Both the position numbers and the translations under genes were made by a program. 64,000 nucleotides of DNA from Planctomycetaceae bacterium (lineage in GTDB: Bacteria > Planctomycetota > Planctomycetia > Planctomycetales > Planctomycetaceae). The stretch lies in NCBI GenBank assembly GCA_020638955.1, contig JACKHO010000002.1:434001-498000 (forward strand), read 5' to 3'. The notes beneath the pieces are model-generated. The model searched no databases, was not told the DNA's origin, and was given only the letters and a program-made list of their open reading frames with translations. Shown here in pieces: positions 23,627-32,456 of this stretch. Within the stretch, counting starts at the first letter, position 1, and the number at the start of each line of letters is the position of its first letter.

Positions 23627-23755
23627 TTACTGCAGTTTCTTCGAGCAACGTTTGCAGCGGACCTTCTTGCCCTTGTTGGGAATTACGGCACTGCACTTAG
23701 GGCAGCGAGCCGTTTTGCGGGCAATTTTGGCCTTGGTTCGTGGACGCAAAACCAT
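23627..23755 (-). CDS. 42-residue basic zinc-ribbon protein
   Basis: A very short gene. The product starts MVLRPRTKAKIARKTARCPKC and has two Cys pairs, CPKC and CKRC (about residues 19-22 and 35-38), separated by 12 residues, in a strongly basic chain. This is a classical zinc-ribbon, most likely nucleic-acid or ribosome binding. It lies 25 bases upstream of the purine nucleoside phosphorylase start on the same strand, the tight spacing and codon-level conservation of the Cys pairs support it as real. The mRNA leader could fold: GGTGTC/GACACC arms occur at 23799-23830. I do not recognise a named family. Confidence 0.7.
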   Translation of the reverse strand: MVLRPRTKAKIARKTARCPKCSAVIPNKGKKVRCKRCSKKLQ

Positions 23756-24123
23756 TGTAGTAACTCCTGAACTCGTTTTATCTTAAAGCAAATCGGAAGG
23801 TGTCCCGCAGGGGTATCCCGGGACGACACCTGTGCTAAGCAGGGGAGCGGCCGCTGAGGCGGAATCTGGCAGGATACCTATCCTTTTGGCGAGATTCAAT
23901 TGAATTGCCCGTTTTCAGCATACCGGAGCCTCAACATTGTACCTTTTATGCCATCTGGACTGGATGCGTTCCGACCGATGACGTCAGAGCCTCAGTTTCG
24001 GCGGCCCACGCATCAGAAAATGTTGAAGGGTTGATCAATATTCCTGCTGACAACATGACAACGGTCCCGGTCGCTCGGTAACATACCCAGCCCCCTCGGA
24101 AGACCCACCAGGAACCAGAAGTA
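23756..24123. other. Divergent intergenic region (zinc ribbon / MoxR)
   Basis: This 368-base region must hold the promoters of the zinc-ribbon operon and of the MoxR gene. It contains a potential hairpin at 23799-23830 (GGTGTC/GACACC arms with further C/G pairing inside). A 62-codon minus-strand frame at 23946-24134 overlaps the MoxR start and has no recognisable features. I see no RNA gene. Confidence 0.5.
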
Positions 24124-25197
24124 ATGTCGGCCATGAGCGATTCACTCGACCTGCCAGAAGAGAACCTCGAAGAAAAAGAAGCCCAGGCAATTCGAGGACT
24201 GGCAAACGCCTACGCCCGCATGCGGGAAGAAATCGGCAAGGTCATCATTGGCCAGTCGGAAGTGGTCGACGAATTGCTCATCGCACTGTTCAGCCGCGGG
24301 CACTGCCTGCTGGTGGGGGTTCCGGGACTGGCCAAGACGCTGCTCGTCAGCACGGTGTCCCGCATTTTGCAGCTGTCGTTCCGTCGTATTCAGTTTACGC
24401 CGGACCTCATGCCTTCTGATATTACCGGTACCGATGTGCTGCAGGATGACCCTGAAACAGGGCGTCGGACATTCCAGTTCATGCAGGGACCACTGTTTAC
24501 TCACATGCTGCTGGCCGACGAAATTAACCGGACGCCTCCCAAAACCCAGGCGGCGCTACTCGAAGCAATGCAGGAACGGCACGTGACGGTTGGTTCGAGT
24601 ACGTATCGGCTCCCTTCTCCGTTCTTCGTGCTCGCCACCCAGAACCCTATTGAGCAGGAAGGAACGTATCCGCTCCCCGAAGCCCAGCTCGACCGCTTCA
24701 TGTTCAATATTGTGGTGAAGTATCCCACGGCGGCTGAAGAACTGAGAATTCTCAAGCAGACAACAGGTTCTCATGAACCCGAACTGAAACCCGCACTGAC
24801 AGGCCAGCAAATCCTCGCACTCCAGGAAGTCGTGCGAAAAGTCCCTGTCGCCGAACACGTATTCGAATACGCTCGCGACCTTGTTCGATCTACCCGACCG
24901 AACGAAGAAGGGGCCAGCGATTTCGCCAAGAAATATCTGTCGTGGGGAGCAGGTCCCCGCGCCGGACAGTATCTCATCCTCGGTGCCAAGGCCCGGGCCG
25001 TTCTGAGCGGACGCTTCCACGTCACGACAGATGACGTCAAATCCGTCGCCTTGCCGGTATTGCGACACCGCATCCTCACCACCTTCCAGGCCGACAGCGA
25101 AGGCATCACGCCCGATCAAGTCATCCAGCAACTGCTCTCCAAGGTGCCCGTCAACGTCAAAGAACGTGCCAAGCAAATCGCCACTGGTGCCAAGTAG
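24124..25197 (+). CDS. MoxR-family AAA+ ATPase
   Basis: A 357-residue MoxR ATPase, a chaperone-like family that helps mature or load cofactors and metal into partner proteins. Visible are GQSEVVDELLIALFSRGHCLLVGVPGLAKT with Walker A at 65-72, Walker B LLADEINR (129-136), sensor-like LATQNPIEQEGTYPLPEAQLDRF (in two pieces: ATQNPIEQEG and YPLPEAQLDRF) and a lid domain with SWGAGPRAGQYLILGAKA. MoxR genes usually precede DUF58 and von Willebrand A genes; here the next gene is on the opposite strand, so it stands alone. A second ATG lies three codons in. AGGAAC precedes the start. Confidence 0.93.
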   Translation: MSAMSDSLDLPEENLEEKEAQAIRGLANAYARMREEIGKVIIGQSEVVDELLIALFSRGHCLLVGVPGLAKTLLVSTVSRILQLSFRRIQFTPDLMPSDITGTDVLQDDPETGRRTFQFMQGPLFTHMLLADEINRTPPKTQAALLEAMQERHVTVGSSTYRLPSPFFVLATQNPIEQEGTYPLPEAQLDRFMFNIVVKYPTAAEELRILKQTTGSHEPELKPALTGQQILALQEVVRKVPVAEHVFEYARDLVRSTRPNEEGASDFAKKYLSWGAGPRAGQYLILGAKARAVLSGRFHVTTDDVKSVALPVLRHRILTTFQADSEGITPDQVIQQLLSKVPVNVKERAKQIATGAK

Positions 25198-25230
25198 AGA
25201 TACCCTCGCAATAAGTTCCCGGTGCAGAAT

Positions 25231-26799
25231 TCAGCATTCTGCTGGTACAGGGCGTATCACCACTTCACGGCGACGAGGACCGTTCAGTAGGACGCCAATG
25301 GGAGTATACCTGACGCACAACTGGTAGCTTGCCAACAGGATGACGCTGGTCACCACGCAGACCAACGGGAATTTGATCCACGCAGATACTTGCCAGTCAT
25401 GAACCCAATGCTGGACGTACATAATCAATGGAATGTGGGCGAGGTACAACCAGTACGAGGAGTCGGACACGTAGCGCATCGTTCCGTTTTCGCTTGAACA
25501 GAAGCGATGAAAGAGTCCCATCAGGCCGAATGTCATCAACCACGCATAGCTGACCTGGAGGAAGGCCGAGAGTAACTTCAACCCGCCGTCTCCGTGCGGT
25601 TTGATACTGAGTGCTACCGGAAACACGACAAGCACTGCCAGCGGGACAACCCACCACCAGCCGCGACCCGCATCGCACTTTGTGTCTTGGGCATCAAAGT
25701 ACATCGCTCCATACAGGAAGAAAATGGAGTAATACATGAGAACGGTTGGAATGGGCAGCAGGCCGAGCGACGTGTCGGGTCCGAAGGTGTTTGTTGACCG
25801 TCCCATGAAAAACTGAGGAATTGCTGTCAGTGGAATGAGCCACAAGTAGCGCCACGGCGACACAATCCAAGCCCGTGGAAGCGATGGAAAACTGGTCCAT
25901 TGTCCGACCTTCATTAGCAATGTGAATCCCGCAACGAGCCAACACAGAAACCACAAAAACCAGAGGTGCCCAAACACCTGAATGAACATCAACCCGGCGA
26001 TGAGTTCTTGAAGAGCCTTTCCGAATTTATTGCCCGATGAGACTTCCGTGTGGAGATTCGTCGACGCGTCCACGTCGCCGACAGGCAAGAGTAATGCAAT
26101 TTCCTCGCGGCCTGCCTCCACTGCTGCTTTTTCGACTGGAATATGGAACATGTCCGCAAAATACTTGGTCAACTTCCAATCGTATTGCATCAGTTCGCGG
26201 GCTGTTTGACCCTGGGCGTTTCGCACACGTGCATCTGCTCCTGCTTCAAGCAACTCCCTGGCCACGTCGGCCCGACCGAAAAACGCGGCGATGTGCAGCG
26301 GGGCTGATCCATCGGGATTCAGTCCGTCGATGTTAGCCCCTTCCCCAAGGTTTCGCCGCAGGGCTTCTACGTCGTTGAAGGCTGCAGCACCCCAAATATC
26401 TAGTGAACTTGACGGTACAGTAAACACCTGAGTCGTAGCACTTCGCGTGTGGGCGACAACCATCCATGTTGCTGGAATAATGGTCAGCATCCCCAGCAGC
26501 ATTGGCACGAGAATCCTCCGAAATCGATGCCACACGAGTGCTTTGAGTCCCCGCTTACGCCACAACATCGCAGTAAAGAAGCCACTGACGAGGAAGAACA
26601 GCGGCATGCGCCATCCGTGAATGGCCGCCATGAGCACGCCGAACGCAGGGCTGGTGTGTATGTCTTGAACGCCCCAGAAGACTCCGGCCCCCGGCATAAA
26701 CGAAATCAAACCGTGCAGGACAATTCCCAGCAGCATCGCCATGGCCCGCAGGGCATCGAGATCGTGGCGGCGGGGAATTTGAGCACTTGGAGACGTCAT
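25231..26799 (-). CDS. Acyltransferase-3 family membrane protein with an internal ankyrin-repeat insert
   Basis: A 522-residue multispanning protein. The N-terminal part RHDLDALRAMAMLLGIVLHG (10-30) holds the R/D and His of acyltransferase family 3 (OafA/OpgC type), which transfers acyl groups to sugars or glucans at the membrane. After about three helices (to residue 117) there is a soluble insert, about 131-240, containing ankyrin repeats (NPDGSAPLHIAAFFGRADVARELLEAGADARVRN spans 161-194; landmark pieces APLHIAAFFGR and ELLEAGADARV). The remaining helices resume at about 268. The acceptor is unknown. An ankyrin insert between membrane helices of this family is unusual. It is convergent with moxR. 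Confidence 0.85.
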   Translation of the reverse strand: MTSPSAQIPRRHDLDALRAMAMLLGIVLHGLISFMPGAGVFWGVQDIHTSPAFGVLMAAIHGWRMPLFFLVSGFFTAMLWRKRGLKALVWHRFRRILVPMLLGMLTIIPATWMVVAHTRSATTQVFTVPSSSLDIWGAAAFNDVEALRRNLGEGANIDGLNPDGSAPLHIAAFFGRADVARELLEAGADARVRNAQGQTARELMQYDWKLTKYFADMFHIPVEKAAVEAGREEIALLLPVGDVDASTNLHTEVSSGNKFGKALQELIAGLMFIQVFGHLWFLWFLCWLVAGFTLLMKVGQWTSFPSLPRAWIVSPWRYLWLIPLTAIPQFFMGRSTNTFGPDTSLGLLPIPTVLMYYSIFFLYGAMYFDAQDTKCDAGRGWWWVVPLAVLVVFPVALSIKPHGDGGLKLLSAFLQVSYAWLMTFGLMGLFHRFCSSENGTMRYVSDSSYWLYLAHIPLIMYVQHWVHDWQVSAWIKFPLVCVVTSVILLASYQLCVRYTPIGVLLNGPRRREVVIRPVPAEC

Positions 26800-27014
26800 A
26801 GAATCCTGCCGCTTCGCACACAGAATCGCGGAATTGACGACGGAAACTACTCTGTTTGATGGAGGCGACTCAACATCGGTTTTCTCCCCTGCCGCCGCTG
26901 CAACAACTGGACCGCTCTACTCCCGTTTGCCGGGACGACGTCTTGAGCCTTATTTGCACCAACCGTATGATCCCCCAAAGGTTTGCAGGCGATGCAACAT
27001 CTCAGGAACAACAA

Positions 27015-28196
27015 ATGGCTCGAAAAAAGCAGAAAGCGGCGTTCGACGTCGATGGCTTTTGCCGAGAGTTTGCCGAGTCACCCCATTCGGCAGGATGCAT
27101 TGACGCCTCCCTCATTCCTCTCGAAGGAAACAAGCGAGCTCGACGCGATTTGATCCGCGGCGTTTGTCCAGAAACACCAGGCGTCTACGGATTCATCAAT
27201 TCGGAAAACCACCTCATTTACGTGGGAATGTCGCGGCATTTGCGGAACCGTGTTTCGTCTTACTTCAGTACTGGTCGACGCACCAAAGAGACGCGAGTTG
27301 GTCGCCGCGGCGCGTATTTCCTGTGGCAGCCAGCAGTGCATCCTCTTATTGCCCGTCTGCGGGAACTCGAACTCATTCGGCGGTTCACTCCCGCGTTAAA
27401 CGTTGAGGGGCATCCATGGCGAATGCGTGAGGCGTACGTCGTCCTCAGGCAAGGGGATGCCGGTCACTTCGAACTGAAGACCGACCCTGCCGGTGATTTC
27501 GCTGCCGTCTGGGGCCCCATCCCGATGAATCGAGCCAATCGGTCGGCGGTTGAGGAACTGAATCGCTACTTCGGTTTGCGGGACTGCCCCTCCTCGACGC
27601 CCATGAACTTCTCAGATGACCGACTTGAGGTCATCGACTCCCGGATTTCCTGCATTCGGGCTGACACGGCCTCCTGTCTGGCTCCCTGCATAGGTAACTG
27701 CTCGCGTGCCGAGTACGCCAAGGCCATTCGAGCGGCCTCGCGGTTTCTCGAAGGGAAGACGACCAAAGTCATTGGCGAGCTGAACAAAAAAATGCAGCAG
27801 GCGAGCCAACAACAGCGGTTCGAGCGGGCAACACGGTATCGCAACTCGGTTCAGGCCTTGGAACGACTCGACATGTTTCTCCGCAAGTTTCACGACTGGC
27901 GCGAGGAGGCCACATTCGTCTACCCTGTTGATGACAGCGGTCAGGTAGGAAAACGCTGGCTGGTCGTCGTGCGCGGTGTCATCCAGTGCATTCTGTCACC
28001 TCAAACGGCAGCGGAAACTCGGAAAACGCTGGAGCAAATCCTCGCCGCTCCCCACGCGTTTCCGATTGATCCTAGAACCAACCAGTTCCAATCGGCCCGC
28101 GTCGTCCACAAGTGGTTCCGCAAATACCCCGACGAGGCCAAACACACGCTGACTCTCAAGCAGGCCATTGCCCGCTGTCGTCGAAAGGTCGCCTAG
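27015..28196 (+). CDS. UvrC-like protein lacking the C-terminal nuclease half
   Basis: A 393-residue protein resembling the N-terminal half of excinuclease subunit UvrC. A GIY-YIG nuclease domain (GVYGFIN at 56-62, YVGMS at 69-73, the Glu in LELEL near 117-119), then a cysteine cluster (C213, C221, C225, C229 in the CLAPCIGNC region) like the Fe-S cluster site of UvrC, then a UVR-type coiled region (KVIGELNKKM, then RFERATRYRNSVQALERL, 251-286). The RNase H-like domain and helix-hairpin-helix of full UvrC are absent; the last 100 residues are of another kind. I chose the ATG at 27015 since the domain starts there. It may be a Cho-like 3' nicking nuclease with retained UvrB contact, which is inference. 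Confidence 0.82.
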   Translation: MARKKQKAAFDVDGFCREFAESPHSAGCIDASLIPLEGNKRARRDLIRGVCPETPGVYGFINSENHLIYVGMSRHLRNRVSSYFSTGRRTKETRVGRRGAYFLWQPAVHPLIARLRELELIRRFTPALNVEGHPWRMREAYVVLRQGDAGHFELKTDPAGDFAAVWGPIPMNRANRSAVEELNRYFGLRDCPSSTPMNFSDDRLEVIDSRISCIRADTASCLAPCIGNCSRAEYAKAIRAASRFLEGKTTKVIGELNKKMQQASQQQRFERATRYRNSVQALERLDMFLRKFHDWREEATFVYPVDDSGQVGKRWLVVVRGVIQCILSPQTAAETRKTLEQILAAPHAFPIDPRTNQFQSARVVHKWFRKYPDEAKHTLTLKQAIARCRRKVA

Positions 28197-28213
28197 CCAT
28201 TACGTAATCCAGT

Positions 28214-29179
28214 TCACCGCTTGACGAATTCTCCGTTGCGCCAGATATACGTGGAACTGGGAGCATCCACCTCGAAAATTCGAAACCAGTCCCCTTCCTG
28301 GAAGTCGAGAGACTCGACAGTGAATTGCTTGGGATCAATTCCAGAATTAATTCGGACCTCGCTGAGCTGGAACCTTTCATCGCTGAACAACTCACCATTA
28401 CGATGGTGCTCATGATGGATGCGGTGCGGCCAGTAGAAACCGTCATCGCACAGTTTCCAGTCATCTGACGTCGTTCGGTGCAAGTCACCCTTGGATTCGA
28501 GTTCCGCCATTAAGACGCGGTGGTCGCGCGATACGATTGTTCGCGAAACCAATCCGTCCTTCGGACGCCGCAGGGTGACTTCCACTGCATGCTGTGTTTC
28601 CCACAAGACAGGCTTCGACGAATACTGAATGTCCTCGCCGGGCATGGTCATGACACTTTCAATGTCATACCTCGATAGAAATGCATCTCCCCATGCGAAC
28701 AGCCCCAGTAAGTACCACTTTCTGACTCGTAGACTTTCAGCGGGGAGTTTTTCGCACGGCGTTGACGTAGAAATGATGGGGGCGCCATTTGCCAGACGTA
28801 CGGGGAAGTAACGAATGCAGCGGTCTGGCCGCAGTATGAGGACACTGCGCATGCCTTCTGCGAGTTGCTCCGGTTTGCCTTCCTGTATGCCAAAATGATT
28901 GTTTGTTACTTCGTCGACGCGCCAATGCGTTGCGTTCCAGTCAATGGTGTAATTGACGTGCATCTGCGGCCCACGGGGCGACTTACCAGAGCGATCAATT
29001 TGTGCGTGGAATTCGTGGACGCTTTGTAGTCGGTGAATGACTCCCTGGCGAATTTCCTGGATCTCCGGCGGGATGTCGCCGGCAGTCGCATAATGTGGCG
29101 TTCCCAGACCGACAATGACCGGAAGTGCCCAGAAATAGCTGGCCTTTAGGATGACGGAGAAAGCTGGTCGTTTGCCCAT
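28214..29179 (-). CDS. Secreted protein of unknown function (LolA/lipoprotein-sorting-like)
   Basis: A 321-residue protein with a signal peptide ending near ATAGD. The mature chain has a beta-rich pattern: QGVIHRLQSVHEFHAQID, a MHVNYTIDWNATHWRVDE strand pair, HAVEVTLRRP, and DPKQFTVESLDF near the end. This order resembles the LolA-like half-barrel used by outer-membrane lipoprotein carriers and by many planctomycete secreted proteins, but identity is too weak to name it. It is convergent with the UvrC-like gene (17 bases between them) and divergent from purL. Confidence 0.6.
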   Translation of the reverse strand: MGKRPAFSVILKASYFWALPVIVGLGTPHYATAGDIPPEIQEIRQGVIHRLQSVHEFHAQIDRSGKSPRGPQMHVNYTIDWNATHWRVDEVTNNHFGIQEGKPEQLAEGMRSVLILRPDRCIRYFPVRLANGAPIISTSTPCEKLPAESLRVRKWYLLGLFAWGDAFLSRYDIESVMTMPGEDIQYSSKPVLWETQHAVEVTLRRPKDGLVSRTIVSRDHRVLMAELESKGDLHRTTSDDWKLCDDGFYWPHRIHHEHHRNGELFSDERFQLSEVRINSGIDPKQFTVESLDFQEGDWFRIFEVDAPSSTYIWRNGEFVKR

Positions 29180-29391
29180 GTGACACCCACTGAAACACGC
29201 CTGTACCAGTCAGTTTCGTTCCAGTATCGCCTGAAGTGCTCAATTCTTCAATCAGATAAATCAAATCTGGTGCATTCGTCGTTTCGACGCTGAGAAATCT
29301 CGCCCGGTCGGTTCACCGTCTGGGGCGGAATTCCCTACGATGTGGCACGTTCAGGAATTTTCTGTCGATCGAATTTCGAAAAGCATCCCCC

Positions 29392-32298
29392 ATGAACCTT
29401 TGGGAAATCCAAATCCATCCTGTCGACCGCACCGCCCCTCAGGCAGATCGGGAAGGGGCGCGAGTCACGGCCGAGGCACATCTGCGGGGATTGGAAACTG
29501 TTGTTCCGGTCAGTTCGGCCCGGTCGTACCTCATTGAAGGGGATTTGAGCCGCGAAGATGTTGAACGGGTCGCCGTGCCGTTTCTGGTCGATTCGGTCAT
29601 TGAAATCGGGAACGTGCAGCAAATTCCGGAGTCGGCAGAGAACGAAACACTGCCTGGCCAGTTGCTCAACGTGCTGTTCAAGCCGGGCGTGACCGACAAC
29701 GTTGGCGAGACTGCACTCAAGGGATTGCAGAGCCTCGGCGTCTCCGTTTCGCGCGTGGCCACCTGTCGCAAGTACTGGGTGAATGCCTCGGCCAGCAGCG
29801 ACGAAGTGGAACGCTTCGCTTCACGCGTTCTTTCTAACGACGCGATCGAACACGTTCTTTCCGGACCACTGCAGATCAAGAGTTTGACACTCGGCACCGA
29901 GTACGAATTCGAATTGCGGCACACGTCCATTCGCAATCTCTCCGATGCCGAACTGATGACGCTTTCCAAAGAGGGACAACTCTATTTGCAACTCGCGGAA
30001 ATGCAGACCATTCGAAAGTTCTTTGTCGACCTGGGCCGCGAACCAACCGACATCGAACTTGAAACACTGGCACAAACGTGGAGCGAACACTGCTCCCACA
30101 AAACGCTGGCGGGCCGCATTGCGTACCGCGACGAAAATGGGGAGCGCCGATTCGAAAACATGCTGAAGGAAACCGTGTTCGCCGCGACGCAGACACTCCG
30201 GAAGCAGTGGGGCGACGAGGACTGGTGCGTCAGCGTCTTCAAAGACAACGCTGGTGTCGTCACGTTCGATGACGAATACGACGTCTGCTTCAAAGTGGAA
30301 ACGCACAACCATCCCTCCGCACTGGAACCATACGGCGGAGCGAATACTGGACTCGGCGGAGTCATCCGCGATCCACTCGGCACAGGCATGGGAGCCAAAC
30401 CGGTCTGCAACACCGACGTGTTCTGCTTTGCCCCGCCAGAAACTCCCTACGACTCATTGCCGCCCGGAACACTGCATCCTCGCACGGTAATGCGTGGCGT
30501 GGTCTCGGGTGTGCGTGACTACGGCAACCGCATGGGAATTCCGACGGTGAACGGCGCTGTGTATTTCGACGACCGTTATCTCGGGAATCCACTCGTCTAC
30601 TGCGGCAACGTCGCCATGATTCCACGGGGCAAGAGCGAGAAGCAAGTTCATCCCGGCGACTATATTGTGGCCGTCGGTGGACGGACCGGGCGTGATGGAA
30701 TTCACGGAGCGACATTCTCCTCAGCCGAACTGACGGAAGAGAGCGAAAGTCTTTCGGGCGGTGCGGTGCAAATCGGAAATGCCATCACCGAAAAAATGGT
30801 GATGGACGTCCTGCTCGAAGCACGTGACCGCAACCTCTACAACGCAGTTACAGACTGCGGAGCCGGTGGCTTCAGCAGTGCCGTTGGCGAAATGGGTGAG
30901 GAGTCGGGTGCGGAAGTCTGGCTCGACAAAGCCCCGCTCAAGTACAGCGGATTGAGCTACACGGAAATCTGGATCAGTGAAGCTCAGGAACGCATGGTGC
31001 TGTCTGTCGGACCGCACCAGTGGGAAGAGTTCCACGCCCTATGTGCGTCGGAAGGTGTGGAAGCAACCATCATCGGTAAGTACACCGACACCGAACGACT
31101 GGTCCTGAAGTACGGCGACGTCGAAGTCGGCAACCTGCCCATGTCGCTGCTGCATGACGGACGTCCGCCCGTTGTGCGCGAAGCCACCTTCCAGCCGAAG
31201 GCCTCGCCCGTTGCTTCGTCGAATGGGGCCGTCGTTTCGCCTCAGGAGGCACTGCTGAAAATTCTTGCCTCGCACAATGTCGCGTCGAAAGAGTGGATCA
31301 TTCGACAGTATGACCACGAAGTGCAGGCGGGAAGTGTTATCAAGCCGCTGGTCGGCATCGCGAACGATGGCCCCTCCGATGCAGCGGTCATTCGTCCGCG
31401 ACTCACGTCCAAACGAGGACTCGTCATTTCGTGTGGAATGAATCCTCACTTCGGCGACCACGACCCCTACTGGATGGCCGCCTCGGCCATTGACGAAGCA
31501 ATGCGGAATTGTGTGGCCGTCGGTGCTGATCCACAGAAAATCGCCATCCTGGACAACTTCTGCTGGGGCAACACCGAACGTGCGGAAACGCTGGGATCAC
31601 TCGTACGTGCGGCACTGGCATGCCACGACGTGGCCATTGCGTTTGGAACACCGTTCATCAGCGGGAAAGATTCGCTCAACAACGAATTCCGCTATCAGGA
31701 CGGTAGCGGGAACGATCAACTCATCAGCATTCCGCCGTCGCTGCTCATTAGTGCATTGGGACAGGTCGACGACATTGAGTCCTGCGTCACCATGGACCTG
31801 AAGTCCTCCGGTAACCTGCTGTATCAAATTGGACAAACACACGCCGAGTTTGGCGGCAGTCATTACAACCTGGTAACGAAGCGGCAGGGAGGCGAGGTGC
31901 CTCGGGTCGACCTGGAACAGGCTCCAAAGACATTTGCTCTCGTGCATCAGGCCATCACCGCGGGAACCATTCGCAGTTGCCACGACATTAGCGAAGGTGG
32001 ACTCGCGGCCGCCGTGGCGGAAATGGCATTCGCTGGCGGACTCGGAGTCGACGTTAGTCTCGCAGCGTTTGGCAAAATGGACGAAACCGCCGTGCTCTTC
32101 TCAGAGAGTAACACCCGGTTCGTGGTGGAAGTGGAGCTAGAGCAGGAGGCAGAGTTCCTCAGCATTGTCCCACACGCCACAAAGCTGGGGCAGGTTGTTG
32201 AATCATCTCAGATGAACGTGAAGAACATGGACGGGAACGATTTGATTTCCGTTTCACTGAGTGAATTGAAGGCCGCATGGCAGCGGCCGTTCATGTAA
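29392..32298 (+). CDS. purL: Phosphoribosylformylglycinamidine synthase, PurS-PurL fusion
   Basis: A 968-residue enzyme for the fourth step of purine synthesis (FGAR to FGAM, ATP and glutamine-derived ammonia). The first about 165 residues contain a PurS-like module (LFKPGVTDNVGETALKGL at about 93-110, then VATCRKYWV), which is a separate small protein in most small-type systems. The PurL part follows: TWSEHCSHK near 227-235, KVETHNHPSALEPYGGA with the catalytic His, VTDCGAGGFSSAVGEMG, FISGKDSLNNE and the C-terminal SHDISEGG-type motif (here CHDISEGGLAAAVAEM). The glutaminase PurQ is not in the window. The start is an ATG at 29392. Confidence 0.93.
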   Translation: MNLWEIQIHPVDRTAPQADREGARVTAEAHLRGLETVVPVSSARSYLIEGDLSREDVERVAVPFLVDSVIEIGNVQQIPESAENETLPGQLLNVLFKPGVTDNVGETALKGLQSLGVSVSRVATCRKYWVNASASSDEVERFASRVLSNDAIEHVLSGPLQIKSLTLGTEYEFELRHTSIRNLSDAELMTLSKEGQLYLQLAEMQTIRKFFVDLGREPTDIELETLAQTWSEHCSHKTLAGRIAYRDENGERRFENMLKETVFAATQTLRKQWGDEDWCVSVFKDNAGVVTFDDEYDVCFKVETHNHPSALEPYGGANTGLGGVIRDPLGTGMGAKPVCNTDVFCFAPPETPYDSLPPGTLHPRTVMRGVVSGVRDYGNRMGIPTVNGAVYFDDRYLGNPLVYCGNVAMIPRGKSEKQVHPGDYIVAVGGRTGRDGIHGATFSSAELTEESESLSGGAVQIGNAITEKMVMDVLLEARDRNLYNAVTDCGAGGFSSAVGEMGEESGAEVWLDKAPLKYSGLSYTEIWISEAQERMVLSVGPHQWEEFHALCASEGVEATIIGKYTDTERLVLKYGDVEVGNLPMSLLHDGRPPVVREATFQPKASPVASSNGAVVSPQEALLKILASHNVASKEWIIRQYDHEVQAGSVIKPLVGIANDGPSDAAVIRPRLTSKRGLVISCGMNPHFGDHDPYWMAASAIDEAMRNCVAVGADPQKIAILDNFCWGNTERAETLGSLVRAALACHDVAIAFGTPFISGKDSLNNEFRYQDGSGNDQLISIPPSLLISALGQVDDIESCVTMDLKSSGNLLYQIGQTHAEFGGSHYNLVTKRQGGEVPRVDLEQAPKTFALVHQAITAGTIRSCHDISEGGLAAAVAEMAFAGGLGVDVSLAAFGKMDETAVLFSESNTRFVVEVELEQEAEFLSIVPHATKLGQVVESSQMNVKNMDGNDLISVSLSELKAAWQRPFM

Positions 32299-32456
32299 TG
32301 GAATGATTGAGAAAAAGAAGACGAGTTGGATAGGGAAGCCTACTGACTCGTTGGGTTGAGATGGTTGAATGTGGCTTTGCCACGGTTGAGATAGTTGAGA
32401 ATTACGCAGAGCAAGTCGAACATTGCTCGCAATGCAAACAGTTTGGTGGAAGACTC

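Noticed and set aside
23946..24134. 62-codon minus-strand frame upstream of moxR
   Set aside because: Overlaps the moxR start, and the product shows no motif, signal or good ribosome-binding site.
25224..25242. GCAGAAT/ATTCTGC hairpin between moxR and the acyltransferase gene as a terminator
   Set aside because: Only 7 bp, AT-rich, partly within the acyltransferase 3' end, and with no T-run on either strand.
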